Positions 26,761 to 36,994 are shown, numbered from the stretch's first letter. The stretch: DNA of 64,000 nt from Phenylobacterium sp. NIBR 498073 (GCF_027286305.1 NZ_CP114599.1:2480001-2544000); one strand, 5' to 3'. Translations and numbers: made by a program. The notes: generated by a model not told the origin, from the sequence alone.

Positions 26761-27282
26761 TCACGCACCATCGTCCTTCAAGCGCTTCAGGACCGCGAAT
26801 GGAGATTCCTCCCGCACGTCCGGTTCGTAGTTGAATTCGGCGCCGGGCTTGCGCGGAAAGGGGTCGATCTCAAGCGCGAGATGCTCGACAAGGTAGCCCG
26901 CCAGGTCGATGTCGTCCGAACTGAGCACGTCCGGCGGGTCGGGCGCTTCAAGGTCCATCTCGACCTCGCCGCCCTCCGAATCGGCCGGCGCGTTGGGACT
27001 TCCCGCGGGAACGGCCCGAACCACGAAGTCGCCGTCGATCTGCGTCTCGAAAGGATCCAACGTCACGCCGCAGATCTGTTCGACGACTGCGGTGAACCGG
27101 CTGGTGATCTCGGCCCCGTCCAGCCAAGGACGGACGGTGACGCGGCCTTGCAGGGCCGGCAATCCTTCCAGCGCGAGTTCCTTGGCGATCGCCGCACGAG
27201 CCTCGGCGCCCGGCTCGAGCGTGACGCTGACCGGGCCGCGGGCCAGGTCCGAGAGGCGGATCATATGACGCCAGGCGCTCAT
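26761..27282 (-). CDS. DUF177 (YceD) family protein
   Basis: 173 aa. Typical YceD features: N-terminal RLSDLARGPVSVTLEPGAE, central EQICGVTLDPFETQIDGDFVVR, acidic stretch, then DDIDLAGYLVEHLALEIDPFPRKPG. In E. coli YceD is linked to 23S rRNA accumulation; the role here is inferred. Its ATG overlaps the CBP3 stop by 4 nt. Confidence 0.9.
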   Translation of the reverse strand: MSAWRHMIRLSDLARGPVSVTLEPGAEARAAIAKELALEGLPALQGRVTVRPWLDGAEITSRFTAVVEQICGVTLDPFETQIDGDFVVRAVPAGSPNAPADSEGGEVEMDLEAPDPPDVLSSDDIDLAGYLVEHLALEIDPFPRKPGAEFNYEPDVREESPFAVLKRLKDDGA

Positions 27283-27809
27283 GCTGCGCTCCAGTTCGCG
27301 CGACCGTCCAGCAGCCCTTCCAGCTTCTGCTCGGCGAGCGCGGCGCGCTGACGCAGCACATACTCGCCGAGCTCAGCCACGTGCTCGGCGCCGCCCTGGG
27401 CGTAGACCGTCCTGCCCAGCAGGGCGTGCAGATGGTCCGTCTGCGGCAGGGCCGCGAACGCGGATTCGTAGGACTTCACCCGGCCGTAGAAAGCTTCGCC
27501 CAGCTTGCGCATCTTCTTGCCGACCGACAGGTCGCCGACGCCCATTTCCCGCAGCGCATCGTCCAGCGCGCCGAGATAGGTGTCGAACAGGGCTTGCGAA
27601 GTCTCGCTCGCCCGCGCGCCCTGCCCCCTCAGCCGATCCAGCAGCAGAAAGACGTGAACCGTATAGAGCTCGAATCGCCCTTCGACGGTGTCAGGCACGC
27701 CGTAGGCCTCGTAGAGCGCCGGCGTACGCGCCTGAGCGACGACGCCGGCGTACAGCTTCTGACCCATGGCCAGGGTCGCGCGTGGGCGGAAGAAGCGGTC
27801 CAGGAACAT
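27279..27809 (-). CDS. Ubiquinol-cytochrome c chaperone (CBP3 family)
   Basis: 176 aa from ATG 27809 (MFLDRFFRPRATL), which has GAGG 5 nt upstream; the open frame continues to 27914 but the family starts at MFLDR. The CBP3/UPF0174 signature is ARTPALYEAYGVPDTVEGRFELYTVHVFLLLDRL, with later GVGDLSVGKKMRKLGEAFYGRV. The mitochondrial homologue assists cytochrome b maturation in the bc1 complex. It is coupled to DUF177. Confidence 0.93.
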   Translation of the reverse strand: MFLDRFFRPRATLAMGQKLYAGVVAQARTPALYEAYGVPDTVEGRFELYTVHVFLLLDRLRGQGARASETSQALFDTYLGALDDALREMGVGDLSVGKKMRKLGEAFYGRVKSYESAFAALPQTDHLHALLGRTVYAQGGAEHVAELGEYVLRQRAALAEQKLEGLLDGRANWSAA

Positions 27810-27914
27810 CTCGGCCTCGATTTCGCCCTCAGGCGCAGATACAGGCGGCATTGAACTAAGGGGCGGCGAGCGATAGGTCAAAGCCTCGAAGAATTGAACA
27901 GGTCCGGTTCGCAC

Positions 27915-28406
27915 ATGTTTCGCCGCGTCGCCTATGCCGCACTCGCCGCCGGTCTGCTGACCTCCGCCACGGCCTGCGCGCCTATTACGACCTATTCCGG
28001 CTTTCAGGCCATCGAGGCCAACCCCAAGGACGTCAAGGTCGGGACCGACACCAAGTCCACCGTGCGCGCCAGCCTCGGCTCGCCGTCGGCGACCTCGACG
28101 TTCGACCCGAACGTCTGGTTCTATATCGACCAGGTGAAGGAGCGTGTGGCGTTCCGCCGCCCCGTCGTCACCTCGCGCAACGTGGTGGCGGTGACCTTCG
28201 ACAAGGACACCGAGGTCGTGAAGACCGTCGACACCATGACGCTGAAGGATGGCAAGGTCATCGCCTTCAACGGCCGTGAGACCCCGACCCGGGGCCGCGA
28301 GCTGACCATCCTGGAACAGCTGCTGGGCAACGTCGGCCGCGGCGGCATGCTGCCGAACGCCGACGACGAAGGCATTCCGGGCACGCGTCCGGGCGACCGA
28401 CGCTAG
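27915..28406 (+). CDS. bamE: Outer-membrane assembly lipoprotein BamE (SmpA/OmlA)
   Basis: 163 aa from ATG 27915 (FRRVAYAALAAGLL). Signal ends at a near-lipobox ATAC (about Cys22). The SmpA/OmlA domain shows GTDTKSTVRASLGSPSATSTFDPNVWFYI and AVTFDKDTEVVKTVDTM. BamE stabilises the BAM complex that inserts beta-barrel proteins. It is divergent from the CBP3 operon, the common alphaproteobacterial arrangement. A C-terminal low-complexity tail of about 30 residues extends past the domain. Confidence 0.9.
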   Translation: MFRRVAYAALAAGLLTSATACAPITTYSGFQAIEANPKDVKVGTDTKSTVRASLGSPSATSTFDPNVWFYIDQVKERVAFRRPVVTSRNVVAVTFDKDTEVVKTVDTMTLKDGKVIAFNGRETPTRGRELTILEQLLGNVGRGGMLPNADDEGIPGTRPGDRR

Positions 28407-28432
28407 CGCAAGCCCATCGCCGCAGAATCAAA

Positions 28433-28470
28433 CAGGCCCCGGAGATCACTCTCCGGGGCCTGATCTTTTC
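28433..28470. terminator. Bidirectional rho-independent terminator between bamE and hppA
   Basis: A perfect 13-bp stem CAGGCCCCGGAGA / TCTCCGGGGCCTG with TCAC loop (28433-28462). The plus strand continues with ATCTTTTC, and the minus strand with TTTGATTC. It sits between convergent genes and can serve both. Confidence 0.85.
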
Positions 28471-28484
28471 GTGCGAAGCGTCGG

Positions 28485-30611
28485 CTAGCCGACAGCTCCG
28501 TGGGCCAGCACCGCCAGCAGCAACAGCGCGACGATGTTGGTGATCTTAATCATCGGGTTCACGGCCGGACCGGCAGTGTCCTTGTAGGGATCGCCGACGG
28601 TGTCGCCGGTGACCGCGGCCTTGTGCGCCTCGGATCCCTTGCCGCCGTGATGGCCTTCCTCGATCAGCTTCTTGGCGTTGTCCCAAGCGCCGCCGCCCGA
28701 GGTCATCGAGATGGCGACGAACAGACCGGTGACGATCACGCCCATCAGCATCGCGCCAAGGCTGGCGAAGGCGTTCACCTTGCCGGCGATGGCGTTGATC
28801 ACGAAGAACAGCACGATCGGCGAGAATACCGGCAGCAGCGACGGGACGATCATCTCCTTGATCGCCGCCTTGGTCAGGATGTCCACGGCCCGGCCGTACT
28901 CAGGCTTGACCTCCCCGGTCATGATGCCGGGGTTCTCCTTGAACTGACGGCGGACCTCGGCGACCACCGACTCGGCGGCCCGGCCCACCGCAGTCATCGA
29001 CATGCCGCCGAACAGGAAGGGCAACAGCCCCCCGATCAGCAAGCCGACGACGACATAGGGGTTGGAGAGGTCGAAGGCCACCGCGCCCAACCCGTCGAAG
29101 AACGAGCCCGGGGTGGCGTTGGCCGCGAAGTACTTGAGATCCTCGGTGTAGGCGGCGAAGAGCACCAGGGCGCCCAGGCCGGCCGAGCCGATCGCATAGC
29201 CCTTGGTGACCGCCTTGGTGGTGTTGCCCACGGCGTCGAGGGCGTCGGTGGTGACCCGAACCTCCGGCGGCAGGCCGGCCATTTCGGCGATGCCGCCGGC
29301 GTTGTCCGTCACCGGACCGAAGGCGTCGAGCGCGACGATGAAGCCCGCCAGCGACAGCATCGCGGTCGTGGCGATGGCGATGCCGAACAGGCCCGCGAGC
29401 CCGTAGGTGACGATGATCCCGACAACGATGACCAGCGCCGGAGCTGCGGTCGATTCCAGCGACATGGCCAGGCCCTGGATGACGTTGGTGCCGTGACCGG
29501 AGACCGAGGCCTTGGCCACCGACTTCACCGGACGGAAGCCCGTGCCGGTGTAGTACTCGGTGATCACCACGATCAGGGCGGTGACGATCAGGCCCGTGAT
29601 GCCGCACCAGAAGAGGCTCATCGCATCGAAGGTCTTGTCGCCGACGGTGACCGGGCCCGTGACCAGCGAGGTCACGACCCAGTAGATCGCGGCCACCGAC
29701 AGCACGCCGGTGATGATCAGGCCCTGATAGAGCGCGCCCATGATGTTGTTGGACTTGCCCAGGCGCACGCCGAAGGTGCCGATGATCGAGGTGACGATGC
29801 AGACCCCGCAGATGGCCAGCGGAAGCAGCATCATGCTGCCGACGACATCGCTGCCGCGGAAGAAGATCGCCGCCAGGACCATGGTCGCGACCGTGGTCAC
29901 CGCATAGGTTTCGAACAGGTCGGCGGCCATGCCGGCGCAGTCGCCGACATTGTCGCCGACATTGTCGGCGATCGTGGCGGCGTTGCGGGGATCATCCTCG
30001 GGAATGCCGGCCTCGACCTTGCCGACCATGTCGCCGCCGACGTCGGCGCCCTTGGTGAAGATCCCGCCCCCGAGACGCGCAAAGATCGAGATCAGCGAGG
30101 CCCCGAAACCGAGCGCCACGAGCGAGTCGACGACTTCGCGGCTGGTGTTCTCGTGGCCGAGCGGCCCGACCAGGATGGCGTAGTAGCCCGCCACGCCCAC
30201 CAGGGCGAAGCCGGCGACCAGCATCCCGGTGATGGCGCCGGACTGGAACGCCAAGGACAGCCCCTTGGCGAGCCCTTCGGAGGCCGCCTGAGCGGTGCGG
30301 ACGTTGGCCCGCACGGAGATGAGCATGCCGATGAAGCCGGCCGCGCCCGAGAGGATCGCGCCGATCGCAAACCCGACGGCCGCCAGCGGTCCGATAAGCA
30401 CCGCCGCGGCGATGAGCACCACGACGCCGACAATGCCGATAGCGGTGTACTGACGACGCAGATAGGCCTGCGCGCCTTCCTGGATCGCTGCGGCGATCTC
30501 CTGCATGCGTGGATTACCAGGTGAAGCCCGCAACAACTGCGCGGTTCGCACGATGCCGTAGAGCACCGCCAATAGGCCGGCAGCGATCACCAGCGTAAGC
30601 GTAAGACTCAT
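28485..30611 (-). CDS. hppA: K+-independent proton-pumping inorganic pyrophosphatase
   Basis: Membrane H+-PPase coupling PPi hydrolysis to proton export. 708 aa with about 16 spans; PPi-binding loops [21 protein letters not shown] and [19 protein letters not shown], and the C-terminal [18 protein letters not shown]. At the ion-selectivity position it reads [10 protein letters not shown], where Lys (not Ala) marks the K+-independent class. It ends the thiL-side gene run, with 215 nt between it and the preceding gene. Confidence 0.96.
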   Translation of the reverse strand: MSLTLTLVIAAGLLAVLYGIVRTAQLLRASPGNPRMQEIAAAIQEGAQAYLRRQYTAIGIVGVVVLIAAAVLIGPLAAVGFAIGAILSGAAGFIGMLISVRANVRTAQAASEGLAKGLSLAFQSGAITGMLVAGFALVGVAGYYAILVGPLGHENTSREVVDSLVALGFGASLISIFARLGGGIFTKGADVGGDMVGKVEAGIPEDDPRNAATIADNVGDNVGDCAGMAADLFETYAVTTVATMVLAAIFFRGSDVVGSMMLLPLAICGVCIVTSIIGTFGVRLGKSNNIMGALYQGLIITGVLSVAAIYWVVTSLVTGPVTVGDKTFDAMSLFWCGITGLIVTALIVVITEYYTGTGFRPVKSVAKASVSGHGTNVIQGLAMSLESTAAPALVIVVGIIVTYGLAGLFGIAIATTAMLSLAGFIVALDAFGPVTDNAGGIAEMAGLPPEVRVTTDALDAVGNTTKAVTKGYAIGSAGLGALVLFAAYTEDLKYFAANATPGSFFDGLGAVAFDLSNPYVVVGLLIGGLLPFLFGGMSMTAVGRAAESVVAEVRRQFKENPGIMTGEVKPEYGRAVDILTKAAIKEMIVPSLLPVFSPIVLFFVINAIAGKVNAFASLGAMLMGVIVTGLFVAISMTSGGGAWDNAKKLIEEGHHGGKGSEAHKAAVTGDTVGDPYKDTAGPAVNPMIKITNIVALLLLAVLAHGAVG

Positions 30612-30826
30612 GTTCTAAGCGCCCCTATCGATTGCGCGAAGACGCCGGTCGCCGCCCACGATTGGGCGGTGCTCGACGCTCCAGGCCCCTGTCGTTTTTT
30701 CCCTCAAGTAGAGCGCCGTTGATCCGCCGCTCCTTATTGATGGACGAGACGTTGCCAGTTGTAACGGATGCGTGCAACGCCCCGTTGACCACGGTTACGC
30801 GACGATAGGCGCAGGGATGCTGCCGG

Positions 30827-31288
30827 TCAGGGCCGAATCTCGTCGCGCGGGGGCCGTGGGCCTGGCTCGGGCAGTCCGCGACGCTGCTTGGCGGTCTGGG
30901 CGGTGATCACGACGTTCTTGACGTCCTTGCCGGCGATCGCGACCGCCTCGCGCTGGAAGGCGGCGACCAGGCGCGGCGCATCGACTGACGCATAGTCCTT
31001 CGGGTCGCCAAACGAACCGCGCCCTCCGAGACGCGCCAGGGCGTCGCGGAAATACGGCTCCTTGCCGCGCCATTTGCTCGCGTTGGCGCTGGGCGTGAGG
31101 TTCACCCGGATGGTGACGAACACGTAGTTGACCAGCTGTCCCTCCGCCACGATCGGCACGGCGACCGGCGAGACGTCGACATATTGCCCGATCGGCGCGT
31201 CCTTGGACGGGGTCTCGGTCTTCGCTGCGACCGCGGGTCCGGCGGCGAAGGCAGAGAGCAGCACGGCGATGAGGGCGCGACGGATCAT
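30827..31288 (-). CDS. Periplasmic protein of unknown function
   Basis: I do not recognise the family. 153 aa: signal peptide RALIAVLLSAFAAGPAVAA, then PIGQYVDVSPVAVPIVAEGQ, a strand-rich LVNYVFVTIRVNLT segment and a helical ALARLGGRGSFGDPKDY / RLVAAFQREAVAIAGKD part, with a Pro-rich tail. The fold (strand pair then helix) is loosely reminiscent of FliL-like proteins, but this is weak. It lies 42 nt after thiL on the same strand. Confidence 0.7.
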   Translation of the reverse strand: MIRRALIAVLLSAFAAGPAVAAKTETPSKDAPIGQYVDVSPVAVPIVAEGQLVNYVFVTIRVNLTPSANASKWRGKEPYFRDALARLGGRGSFGDPKDYASVDAPRLVAAFQREAVAIAGKDVKNVVITAQTAKQRRGLPEPGPRPPRDEIRP

Positions 31289-31330
31289 GCACCGACCCTT
31301 AGCGCAAAGGCGTTTCCGGAAGCTTTCCCG

Positions 31331-32293
31331 TCACTTGTGGCGCCAACCGCCCGGGCCGGCCTCAACCACCCGGCCGCTGGAGACCACCTCAACTCCCTCG
31401 CCGGCCGACACCTCGCCGATGACCGAAAAGCCCGGTATCGGCGCGGCCCCGGTGCAGACCACCTCATAGTCGTCGCCGCCGCCGGCGAGCGCTGTCAGCG
31501 CCGCCAGCCGGTCAGACTGTGCCTGCAACCAGGCCTGCGCCGGCTTCGACAGCGGCACAGCGTCGAGGTCCAGGCGCAGCCGGACACCGCTGGCGCGGGC
31601 GATATGGCGCGCGTCGGCGATCAGGCCGTCGGAAACGTCCGCCGCCGCGCTTGCCCCATCCCGCAGCGCCTGGCGCAGCTCCAGCCGCGGCGACGGCAGG
31701 CGGAAACGCCCGGCCAGATAGCCGTCGACGTCCGCAAGCTCGCCGCGGACGGCCGCCAGGCCCAGCCAGCCGTCCCCGATCACACCCGACACCATCAGCA
31801 GGTCGCCCGGCCGCGCGCCGGCCCTGCGGACCATCCGGCCTGACGGGACCCAGCCGAGCATGGTCAGCGAAACGGTCAGCGGCCCCGGCGTCGAGACCGT
31901 ATCCCCGCCGAGCAGCACCAGCCCGTAGGTCTCGCCGTCCTGCGCCAGGCCGGCCGCGAAGGCCCGTCGCGCCCCCCAATCGTAGCTGGCCGGCCAGGCA
32001 GTCGCCAGAAAGTAGCCGTAGGGCTCGGCGCCCTTGGCCGCGAGGTCGGAGAGGTTCACACGCAGCAGCCGGCGCGCCACGATTTCGGGGGCCTCCCCCG
32101 GCAGGAAGTGGACGCCTTCAACCATCGCGTCCTTGGTCACGACCAGGTCATGGCCAGCCCGCGCCGGTATCGCCGCCGCGTCGTCGAGCAGGTCGAACGC
32201 TTCCGGCGCGCCCCGCGTCAGGGGGCGATAGAGGCGAGCGATCTGCCCGAACTCATCGGGCAGATCCTCGGTCGGCTCGTCAGCCGCGGACAT
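31331..32293 (-). CDS. thiL: Thiamine-monophosphate kinase
   Basis: Phosphorylates TMP to TPP. 320 aa PurM-like fold: [68 protein letters not shown] and [18 protein letters not shown]. The start overlaps nusB by 14 nt. It is part of the ribH-nusB-thiL run common in Proteobacteria. Confidence 0.95.
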   Translation of the reverse strand: MSAADEPTEDLPDEFGQIARLYRPLTRGAPEAFDLLDDAAAIPARAGHDLVVTKDAMVEGVHFLPGEAPEIVARRLLRVNLSDLAAKGAEPYGYFLATAWPASYDWGARRAFAAGLAQDGETYGLVLLGGDTVSTPGPLTVSLTMLGWVPSGRMVRRAGARPGDLLMVSGVIGDGWLGLAAVRGELADVDGYLAGRFRLPSPRLELRQALRDGASAAADVSDGLIADARHIARASGVRLRLDLDAVPLSKPAQAWLQAQSDRLAALTALAGGGDDYEVVCTGAAPIPGFSVIGEVSAGEGVEVVSSGRVVEAGPGGWRHK

Positions 32294-32738
32294 CGCGGGC
32301 CACCGCGTCCAATGCGCCGTTGACGAACCCCGCTTCCGGGCCGTCGAAGAACGACTTGGTCAGTTCGACATACTCATTGATGGCGACCTCGGTCGGCACG
32401 TCCGGCCGGTGCGAAAGCTCGAACACCCCGGAACGCAGGATAGCCCGGACAGTGGCGTCGAGACGCTCCAAGCGCCAGTTGGCCGCCAGCCTGCCTGCAA
32501 CCGTCGCGTCGATCTCACGCTGATGGCCGACGACGCCGCGCACCAGGTCGGCGAAGAAGGCCTCGTCGGCGGCGGCGAGGGTCGCGCCCTCGCCTTCCGG
32601 GTCGCCTTCCAGCGTCCGGTCGAAGCGATGGTCGGAGAACTCGCGGATGACGGCCTCAACGCCGACGCCGGACACCTCCATCTGATAGAGGGCCTGGATG
32701 GCGGCAAGACGCGCGACGGATCGTTGGCTGCGGCTCAT
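32280..32738 (-). CDS. nusB: Transcription antitermination protein NusB
   Basis: Binds boxA RNA with NusE in rRNA antitermination. 152 aa, all-helical, with [19 protein letters not shown] at the start and VINEY-like [27 protein letters not shown] at the C-terminus. ATG 32738 overlaps the ribH stop by 1 nt (TGATG), so translation is coupled; a TTG one codon earlier is possible. Confidence 0.95.
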   Translation of the reverse strand: MSRSQRSVARLAAIQALYQMEVSGVGVEAVIREFSDHRFDRTLEGDPEGEGATLAAADEAFFADLVRGVVGHQREIDATVAGRLAANWRLERLDATVRAILRSGVFELSHRPDVPTEVAINEYVELTKSFFDGPEAGFVNGALDAVARDVRG

Positions 32739-33199
32739 CAATCTTGTCCGAGCAGTTGGCGCTTCAGGGCGATCATCGCGAACGCGGCCCGCGCCGCGCC
32801 CCCGCCCTTGTCGCCCTCGCTGGCCTTGGCGCGAGCCCAGGCCTGATCCTCGTCCTCGACGGTCAGGATGCCGTTGCCGATCGCCAGGCGCTTGCCGACG
32901 GTCAGGTCCATGATCCCGCGCGCCGACTCGTTCGAGACGATCTCGAAGTGATAGGTCTCGCCGCGGATCACCGTGCCGAGCGCGACATAGCCGTCATAGA
33001 GCTTGCCGGCCGGGCCTTGGCCGCCCTCTTCGGCGATCGCGATGGCGCCCGGGATTTCCAGCGCACCGGGCACGCTTATGACGTCGTATTCGGCGCCGTG
33101 CGCCGTGATCACGTCGGCGGCGGCCTTCAGCATCTCGTCGGCCAGATCGTCGTAGAAACGCGCTTCGACGATGAGGATGCGGATTTTGTCTTCGAGCAT
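32738..33199 (-). CDS. ribH: 6,7-dimethyl-8-ribityllumazine synthase
   Basis: Penultimate step of riboflavin synthesis. 153 aa: [67 protein letters not shown] (His catalytic) and [17 protein letters not shown]. It follows ribE by 30 nt; ribBA, which often lies between ribE and ribH, is missing. Confidence 0.96.
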   Translation of the reverse strand: MLEDKIRILIVEARFYDDLADEMLKAAADVITAHGAEYDVISVPGALEIPGAIAIAEEGGQGPAGKLYDGYVALGTVIRGETYHFEIVSNESARGIMDLTVGKRLAIGNGILTVEDEDQAWARAKASEGDKGGGAARAAFAMIALKRQLLGQD

Positions 33200-33229
33200 G
33201 GGGCTCCAGTCTCTGTTTGGAGGGACCCT

Positions 33230-33820
33230 TTAGGCCGTTTCTCGCCAGCGGGCGAGATAGCGAGCGAGCATGTCGATCTCCAGATTGACCTTCACCCCCG
33301 GCTTCAGACGCCCGAGGGTGGTCACATCCCAGGTGTGCGGGATCAGATTCACCCCGAACACGTCGTCCTCGACCTCGTTCACCGTCAGCGACACGCCGTC
33401 CACGGTGATCGACCCCTTCGGCGCGATGAAGCGGTGCAGCGGCCGCGGGACGCGGATCTTCACCCGGTGAGATCCGCCCTCGGATTCGACCGAGATCACT
33501 TCGCCGACGCCGTCCACGTGGCCCGATACGATGTGGCCGCCGAGTTCGTCGCCGACGCGCGCGGCGCGCTCAAGGTTCACCGCGTCGCCTTCCCTCCAGG
33601 CCCCCAGCGTCGTCAGGCTGAGCGTCTCGCCGGAAATCTCCACCGCAAACCAGTTGTCGCCCTTCTCGACGATCGTCAGGCAGCAGCCGGCGTGGCTGAT
33701 CGAGGCGCCCATGTCGATCGTCGCCAGGTCGAAGCTGGTCTCGACCTCGAAGCGGAGATCGCGGTTGGTTTCACGGACGGCGCGAAGGCGGCCCACGTCG
33801 GTGACAATGCCGGTGAACAT
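33230..33820 (-). CDS. ribE: Riboflavin synthase alpha chain
   Basis: Dismutates lumazine to riboflavin. 196 aa made of two lumazine-binding repeats: MFTGIVTDVGRL at the start, GASISHAGCCLTIVE and GGHIVSGHVDGVGEVIS, then GSITVDGVSLTVNEVEDD. The ATG directly follows the ribD stop (TGA-ATG), so the two are coupled. Confidence 0.95.
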   Translation of the reverse strand: MFTGIVTDVGRLRAVRETNRDLRFEVETSFDLATIDMGASISHAGCCLTIVEKGDNWFAVEISGETLSLTTLGAWREGDAVNLERAARVGDELGGHIVSGHVDGVGEVISVESEGGSHRVKIRVPRPLHRFIAPKGSITVDGVSLTVNEVEDDVFGVNLIPHTWDVTTLGRLKPGVKVNLEIDMLARYLARWRETA

Positions 33821-34471
33821 TCAGATCCTCTCGTAACGCTCCCAGAGGTCGTCGCCGACCTCACGGATTTCAACACGGCGCAGCCGGGGCGCGTCGGCCA
33901 AAGCGCTCAGCGCCAAGGCGCCGACGCCTGGACGCCCCTCCCCGCCGATGACCAGCGGCGCACGGAACCACTCCATGCGATCCACCAGCCCGCACCGCAG
34001 GAAGCTCCCGGCCACCTGACCTCCGCCCTCGACGAACAGCCGGCCCAGGCCTTCTCTTGCCAGAGTTTCCACGACGTCACGCAACTGCGGGCGACCATCG
34101 CCGACGGCATGGACCTGCAAGACCCTGACGCCGGCGTCGACGAGGCGCGGCTCTGGCGTGGTGGTGGTGATCAGATAGGTCGGAACGTCTCGGGCGGTCG
34201 CCAAGAGCTTGCAGCCGTCGGCCAGGCGCTGGCGGCTGTCCAGCACCACGCGCGCTGGCTGCAGGCCGGTCCAGCCCTCCAGCCGCACAGTCAGTTCAGG
34301 ATCATCAGCCAGCGCGGTTTCGACGCCGACCAGCACGGCGTCATGCTCCGCGCGCAGCCGATGAACCGCCTCGCGCGCCTGCGGCCCGGTAATCCAGCGG
34401 CTTTCGCCCGCTGCGGTCGCGATGCGGCCATCGAGCGAGGTCGCCAGCTTGAGGGTGACGCTAGCGGCCAT
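33821..34471 (-). CDS. ribD: RibD C-terminal reductase domain protein (deaminase domain absent)
   Basis: 216 aa, only the 5-amino-6-(5-phosphoribosylamino)uracil reductase half of Rib[45 protein letters not shown] and [15 protein letters not shown] full RibD is about 350-380 aa with an N-terminal zinc deaminase (HAE/PCC motifs); no such motif lies upstream in any frame, because nrdR occupies that DNA and overlaps the start by 11 nt. The deaminase must be encoded elsewhere. Not a frameshift artefact, as far as I can see. It might also be a RibD-like dehydrogenase of another specificity, but its position before ribE supports riboflavin. Confidence 0.88.
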   Translation of the reverse strand: MAASVTLKLATSLDGRIATAAGESRWITGPQAREAVHRLRAEHDAVLVGVETALADDPELTVRLEGWTGLQPARVVLDSRQRLADGCKLLATARDVPTYLITTTTPEPRLVDAGVRVLQVHAVGDGRPQLRDVVETLAREGLGRLFVEGGGQVAGSFLRCGLVDRMEWFRAPLVIGGEGRPGVGALALSALADAPRLRRVEIREVGDDLWERYERI

Positions 34472-34934
34472 CCTCGTCGCCGTCGCTCAGGCCTTCTTCG
34501 CCCAGGAAGGTGGCGAACTCGCCGGCCTCGCGGAAGTCGCGATAGACCGACGCGTAACGGACATAGGCCACGTCATCGAGGCTCTTGAGATGCTTCATGA
34601 TCAGCTCGCCGACCGCCGAAGACGGCAGCTCGGTTTCGCCCATGCTCTCAAGCTGGCGAACGATGGTCGAGATCATCTTCTCGATGCGCTCGGGCTCGAT
34701 CGGCCGCTTGCGGGTGGCCAGGGCGATCGAGCGTGCGAGCTTGTCGCGATCGAAGGGCGCGCGGCGGCCCGCGCGCTTGACGATCGTCAGCTCACGCAGC
34801 TGCACGCGCTCAAAGGTCGTGAACCGACCTTCGCACTCCGGACACATACGACGGCGACGGATAGCCGCGCCGTCTTCCGACGGGCGGCTGTCCTTCACCT
34901 GACTTTCGGCGTGGCCGCAGAACGGGCACCGCAT
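34461..34934 (-). CDS. nrdR: Transcriptional repressor NrdR
   Basis: Nucleotide-sensing repressor of ribonucleotide reductase genes. 157 aa: zinc ribbon CPFCGH...[12 protein letters not shown] (four Cys), then ATP-cone with [19 protein letters not shown]. It follows glyA by 42 nt and overlaps ribD, the usual glyA-nrdR-rib order in Alphaproteobacteria. Confidence 0.97.
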   Translation of the reverse strand: MRCPFCGHAESQVKDSRPSEDGAAIRRRRMCPECEGRFTTFERVQLRELTIVKRAGRRAPFDRDKLARSIALATRKRPIEPERIEKMISTIVRQLESMGETELPSSAVGELIMKHLKSLDDVAYVRYASVYRDFREAGEFATFLGEEGLSDGDEDGR

Positions 34935-34976
34935 GATCTAGCCCCTTCCGGCCAACCAAACCCCTAAATACAGGGA

Positions 34977-36266
34977 CTAGCTGTAGATGGGGAAGCGTTT
35001 CGTCAGCGCCAGCACTTCGTCGCGGACCTTGGCTTCCACAGCGCTGTTGTCGCCGCCCTTGGCCAGGCCGTCGAGCACCTCGCCGATCCAGGTCCCGATC
35101 TGACGGAACTCGCCCGGGCCGAAGCCGCGGGTGGTGCCCGCCGGCGTGCCGACGCGCAGGCCCGAGGTCTGCATCGGAGGCAGCGGGTCGAACGGGATGC
35201 CGTTCTTGTTGGTGGTGATGTGGGCGCGTTCCAACGCCACCTCGGCGTCCGAGCCCGAGACGCCCTTCGGCGTCAGGTCGACCAGCATCAGGTGGCTGTC
35301 GGTGCCGTTGGAGACGATCTTGAAACCAGCCGTCTGCAAGCTGTCGGACAGCGCGCGGGCGTTGTCGACCACCTGGCGGGCGTACTGCTTGAACTCCGGC
35401 TTCAGCGCCTCGCCGAACGCGACGGCCTTGGCGGCGATCACGTGCATAAGCGGACCGCCCTGCAGCCCCGGGAACACCGCCGAATCGATCTTCTTGGCCA
35501 GCTTCTTGGAGTTGGTCAGGATCATGCCGCCGCGCGGACCGCGCAGGGTCTTGTGGGTGGTGGTGGTGACGATGTCGGCGTGCGGGAACGGGTTCGGATA
35601 GACGCCGCCCGCGACCAGGCCCGCATAGTGGGCGATGTCGACCATCAGCAGCGCCTCGACGCTGTCGGCGATCTCCTTGAAGCGCGCGAAGTCGATGTGG
35701 CGGCTGTAGGCCGAGCCCCCGGCGATGATCACCTTCGGCTTCTCGGCCAGGGCGACCTCGGCGGCCATGTCATAGTCGATCAGGTGATCCTGCTGGCGCA
35801 CGCCGTAGGCCACCGGACGGAACCATTTGCCCGACTGGTTCACGTTCTTGCCGTGCGTCAGGTGGCCGCCGGCCGACAGGTCCATGCCCATGAAGGTGTC
35901 GCCCGGGCTCATGGTGGCCATGAACACCGCCTGGTTCGCCTGGCTGCCCGAGTGCGGCTGCACGTTGGCGAACTCGCATCCGAAGATCTGCTTGGCCCGG
36001 TCGATGGCGATCTGCTCGGCCACGTCGACGACTTCGCAGCCGCCGTAGTAGCGCTTGCCCGGATAGCCCTCGGCGTACTTGTTGGTCAGCACCGAGCCTT
36101 GGACGTCCATCACCGCCTTGGACACGATGTTCTCGGAAGCGATCAGCTCGATCTGGTCCTGCTGGCGCTTCAGTTCGCCCGACAGAACGGCGGCGATGTC
36201 GTTGTCGGTGTCGGCGACGCCGGCCGAGAAGAAGGCGTCTGCGGGGGTCTGGGCGTGAACGGTCAT
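34977..36266 (-). CDS. glyA: Serine hydroxymethyltransferase
   Basis: Interconverts serine and glycine with tetrahydrofolate. 429 aa from ATG 36266 ([16 protein letters not shown]); longer frames add non-family residues. Motifs: [35 protein letters not shown], and the PLP lysine in [15 protein letters not shown]. It heads the nrdR-rib-nusB-thiL run and is divergent from mucR across 188 nt in which I see no recognisable riboswitch. Confidence 0.97.
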   Translation of the reverse strand: MTVHAQTPADAFFSAGVADTDNDIAAVLSGELKRQQDQIELIASENIVSKAVMDVQGSVLTNKYAEGYPGKRYYGGCEVVDVAEQIAIDRAKQIFGCEFANVQPHSGSQANQAVFMATMSPGDTFMGMDLSAGGHLTHGKNVNQSGKWFRPVAYGVRQQDHLIDYDMAAEVALAEKPKVIIAGGSAYSRHIDFARFKEIADSVEALLMVDIAHYAGLVAGGVYPNPFPHADIVTTTTHKTLRGPRGGMILTNSKKLAKKIDSAVFPGLQGGPLMHVIAAKAVAFGEALKPEFKQYARQVVDNARALSDSLQTAGFKIVSNGTDSHLMLVDLTPKGVSGSDAEVALERAHITTNKNGIPFDPLPPMQTSGLRVGTPAGTTRGFGPGEFRQIGTWIGEVLDGLAKGGDNSAVEAKVRDEVLALTKRFPIYS

Positions 36267-36454
36267 GGGCGGGCCTTTCGGGAAACCTGGGAGGCGGAAG
36301 TGGGCTGAGCGCCTCGTGCTGCGCTCTTTAGCGCCATCGGACCTGCGATCCAACGGCATGGAACGATCTTCTATGTGCGGCGTTGCAACCCCCACGGAGG
36401 GGCGCGCGCCGATGCGCCCGCTTCGCGTGTCATTGCGTTCTCAGGGGGTCCTGA

Positions 36455-36886
36455 ATGAGTATGGAAGCCGAGCCCGAAGTTCGTTCGGGCGAGGAGTTGA
36501 TGCGGCTTGGGGCCGATATCGTGGCCGCGTATGTCAGCCGCAACGCTGTCGCCGCTGAAGCGGTCCCCGAGATCATCAGGTCCGTCTATGGCGCGCTCGA
36601 AGGGCTTAGCAAGAGCCCGGCCCCCGCTCCCGAAGAAAAACCCCGGCCTGCCGTGCCGGTGGGCCGTTCGATCCAGCACGACTACATCATCTGCCTGGAA
36701 GACGGCAAAAAGCTGAAGATGCTGAAGCGCTACCTGCGCTCGCGGTACGACATGAGTCCGGAAGACTATCGCCGGCGCTGGGGGCTGCCGCCCGACTATC
36801 CGATGGTGGCGCCGGCCTATGCGGCGCGCAGATCCGATTTCGCCAAGCAGATCGGCCTTGGCCGGGGCGTTCGTCGAGGGAAGTAG
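36455..36886 (+). CDS. MucR/Ros family transcriptional regulator lacking zinc-ligand histidines
   Basis: 143 aa. N-terminal oligomerisation part (GEELMRLGADIVAAYVSRNAV), an acidic/Pro linker, then the Ros domain DYIICLEDGKKLKMLKRYLR, SPEDYRRRWGLPPDYPMVAP and KQIGLGRG. Cys and Asp of the usual C-x2-D zinc site are present, but the two histidines of LKRHLRTHY are Tyr and Arg here (LKRYLRSRY). MucR proteins in Caulobacter are global cell-cycle and pathway regulators binding AT-rich DNA. Some rhizobial homologues also fold without zinc. A terminator follows. Confidence 0.94.
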   Translation: MSMEAEPEVRSGEELMRLGADIVAAYVSRNAVAAEAVPEIIRSVYGALEGLSKSPAPAPEEKPRPAVPVGRSIQHDYIICLEDGKKLKMLKRYLRSRYDMSPEDYRRRWGLPPDYPMVAPAYAARRSDFAKQIGLGRGVRRGK

Positions 36887-36889
36887 GCG

Positions 36890-36918
36890 GGGCGGCGTAG
36901 CCGCCCTTACTTGCTTTT
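36890..36918 (+). terminator. Rho-independent terminator after mucR
   Basis: GGGCGGC-GTA-GCCGCCC stem-loop (36890-36906), 4 nt past the stop, followed by TTACTTGCTTTT. Confidence 0.75.
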
Positions 36919-36994
36919 GATCAGTGAACCCGAGGGGTCTCCAAAAATACCGAACTCAGACAGGTATGCCCCTGCCTGACGCTGGCGACAACGA

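Noticed and set aside
28500..30524. Plus-strand open frame of about 670 codons antisense to hppA
   Set aside because: Asp/Gly/His-rich shadow of a membrane protein gene.
34935..34976. FMN riboswitch for the rib genes
   Set aside because: Only 42 nt lie between glyA and nrdR, and no RFN-like conserved segments are visible upstream of ribD, ribE or ribH.
36267..36454. Glycine or tetrahydrofolate riboswitch before glyA
   Set aside because: I could not find the conserved core segments in the 188-nt divergent region.
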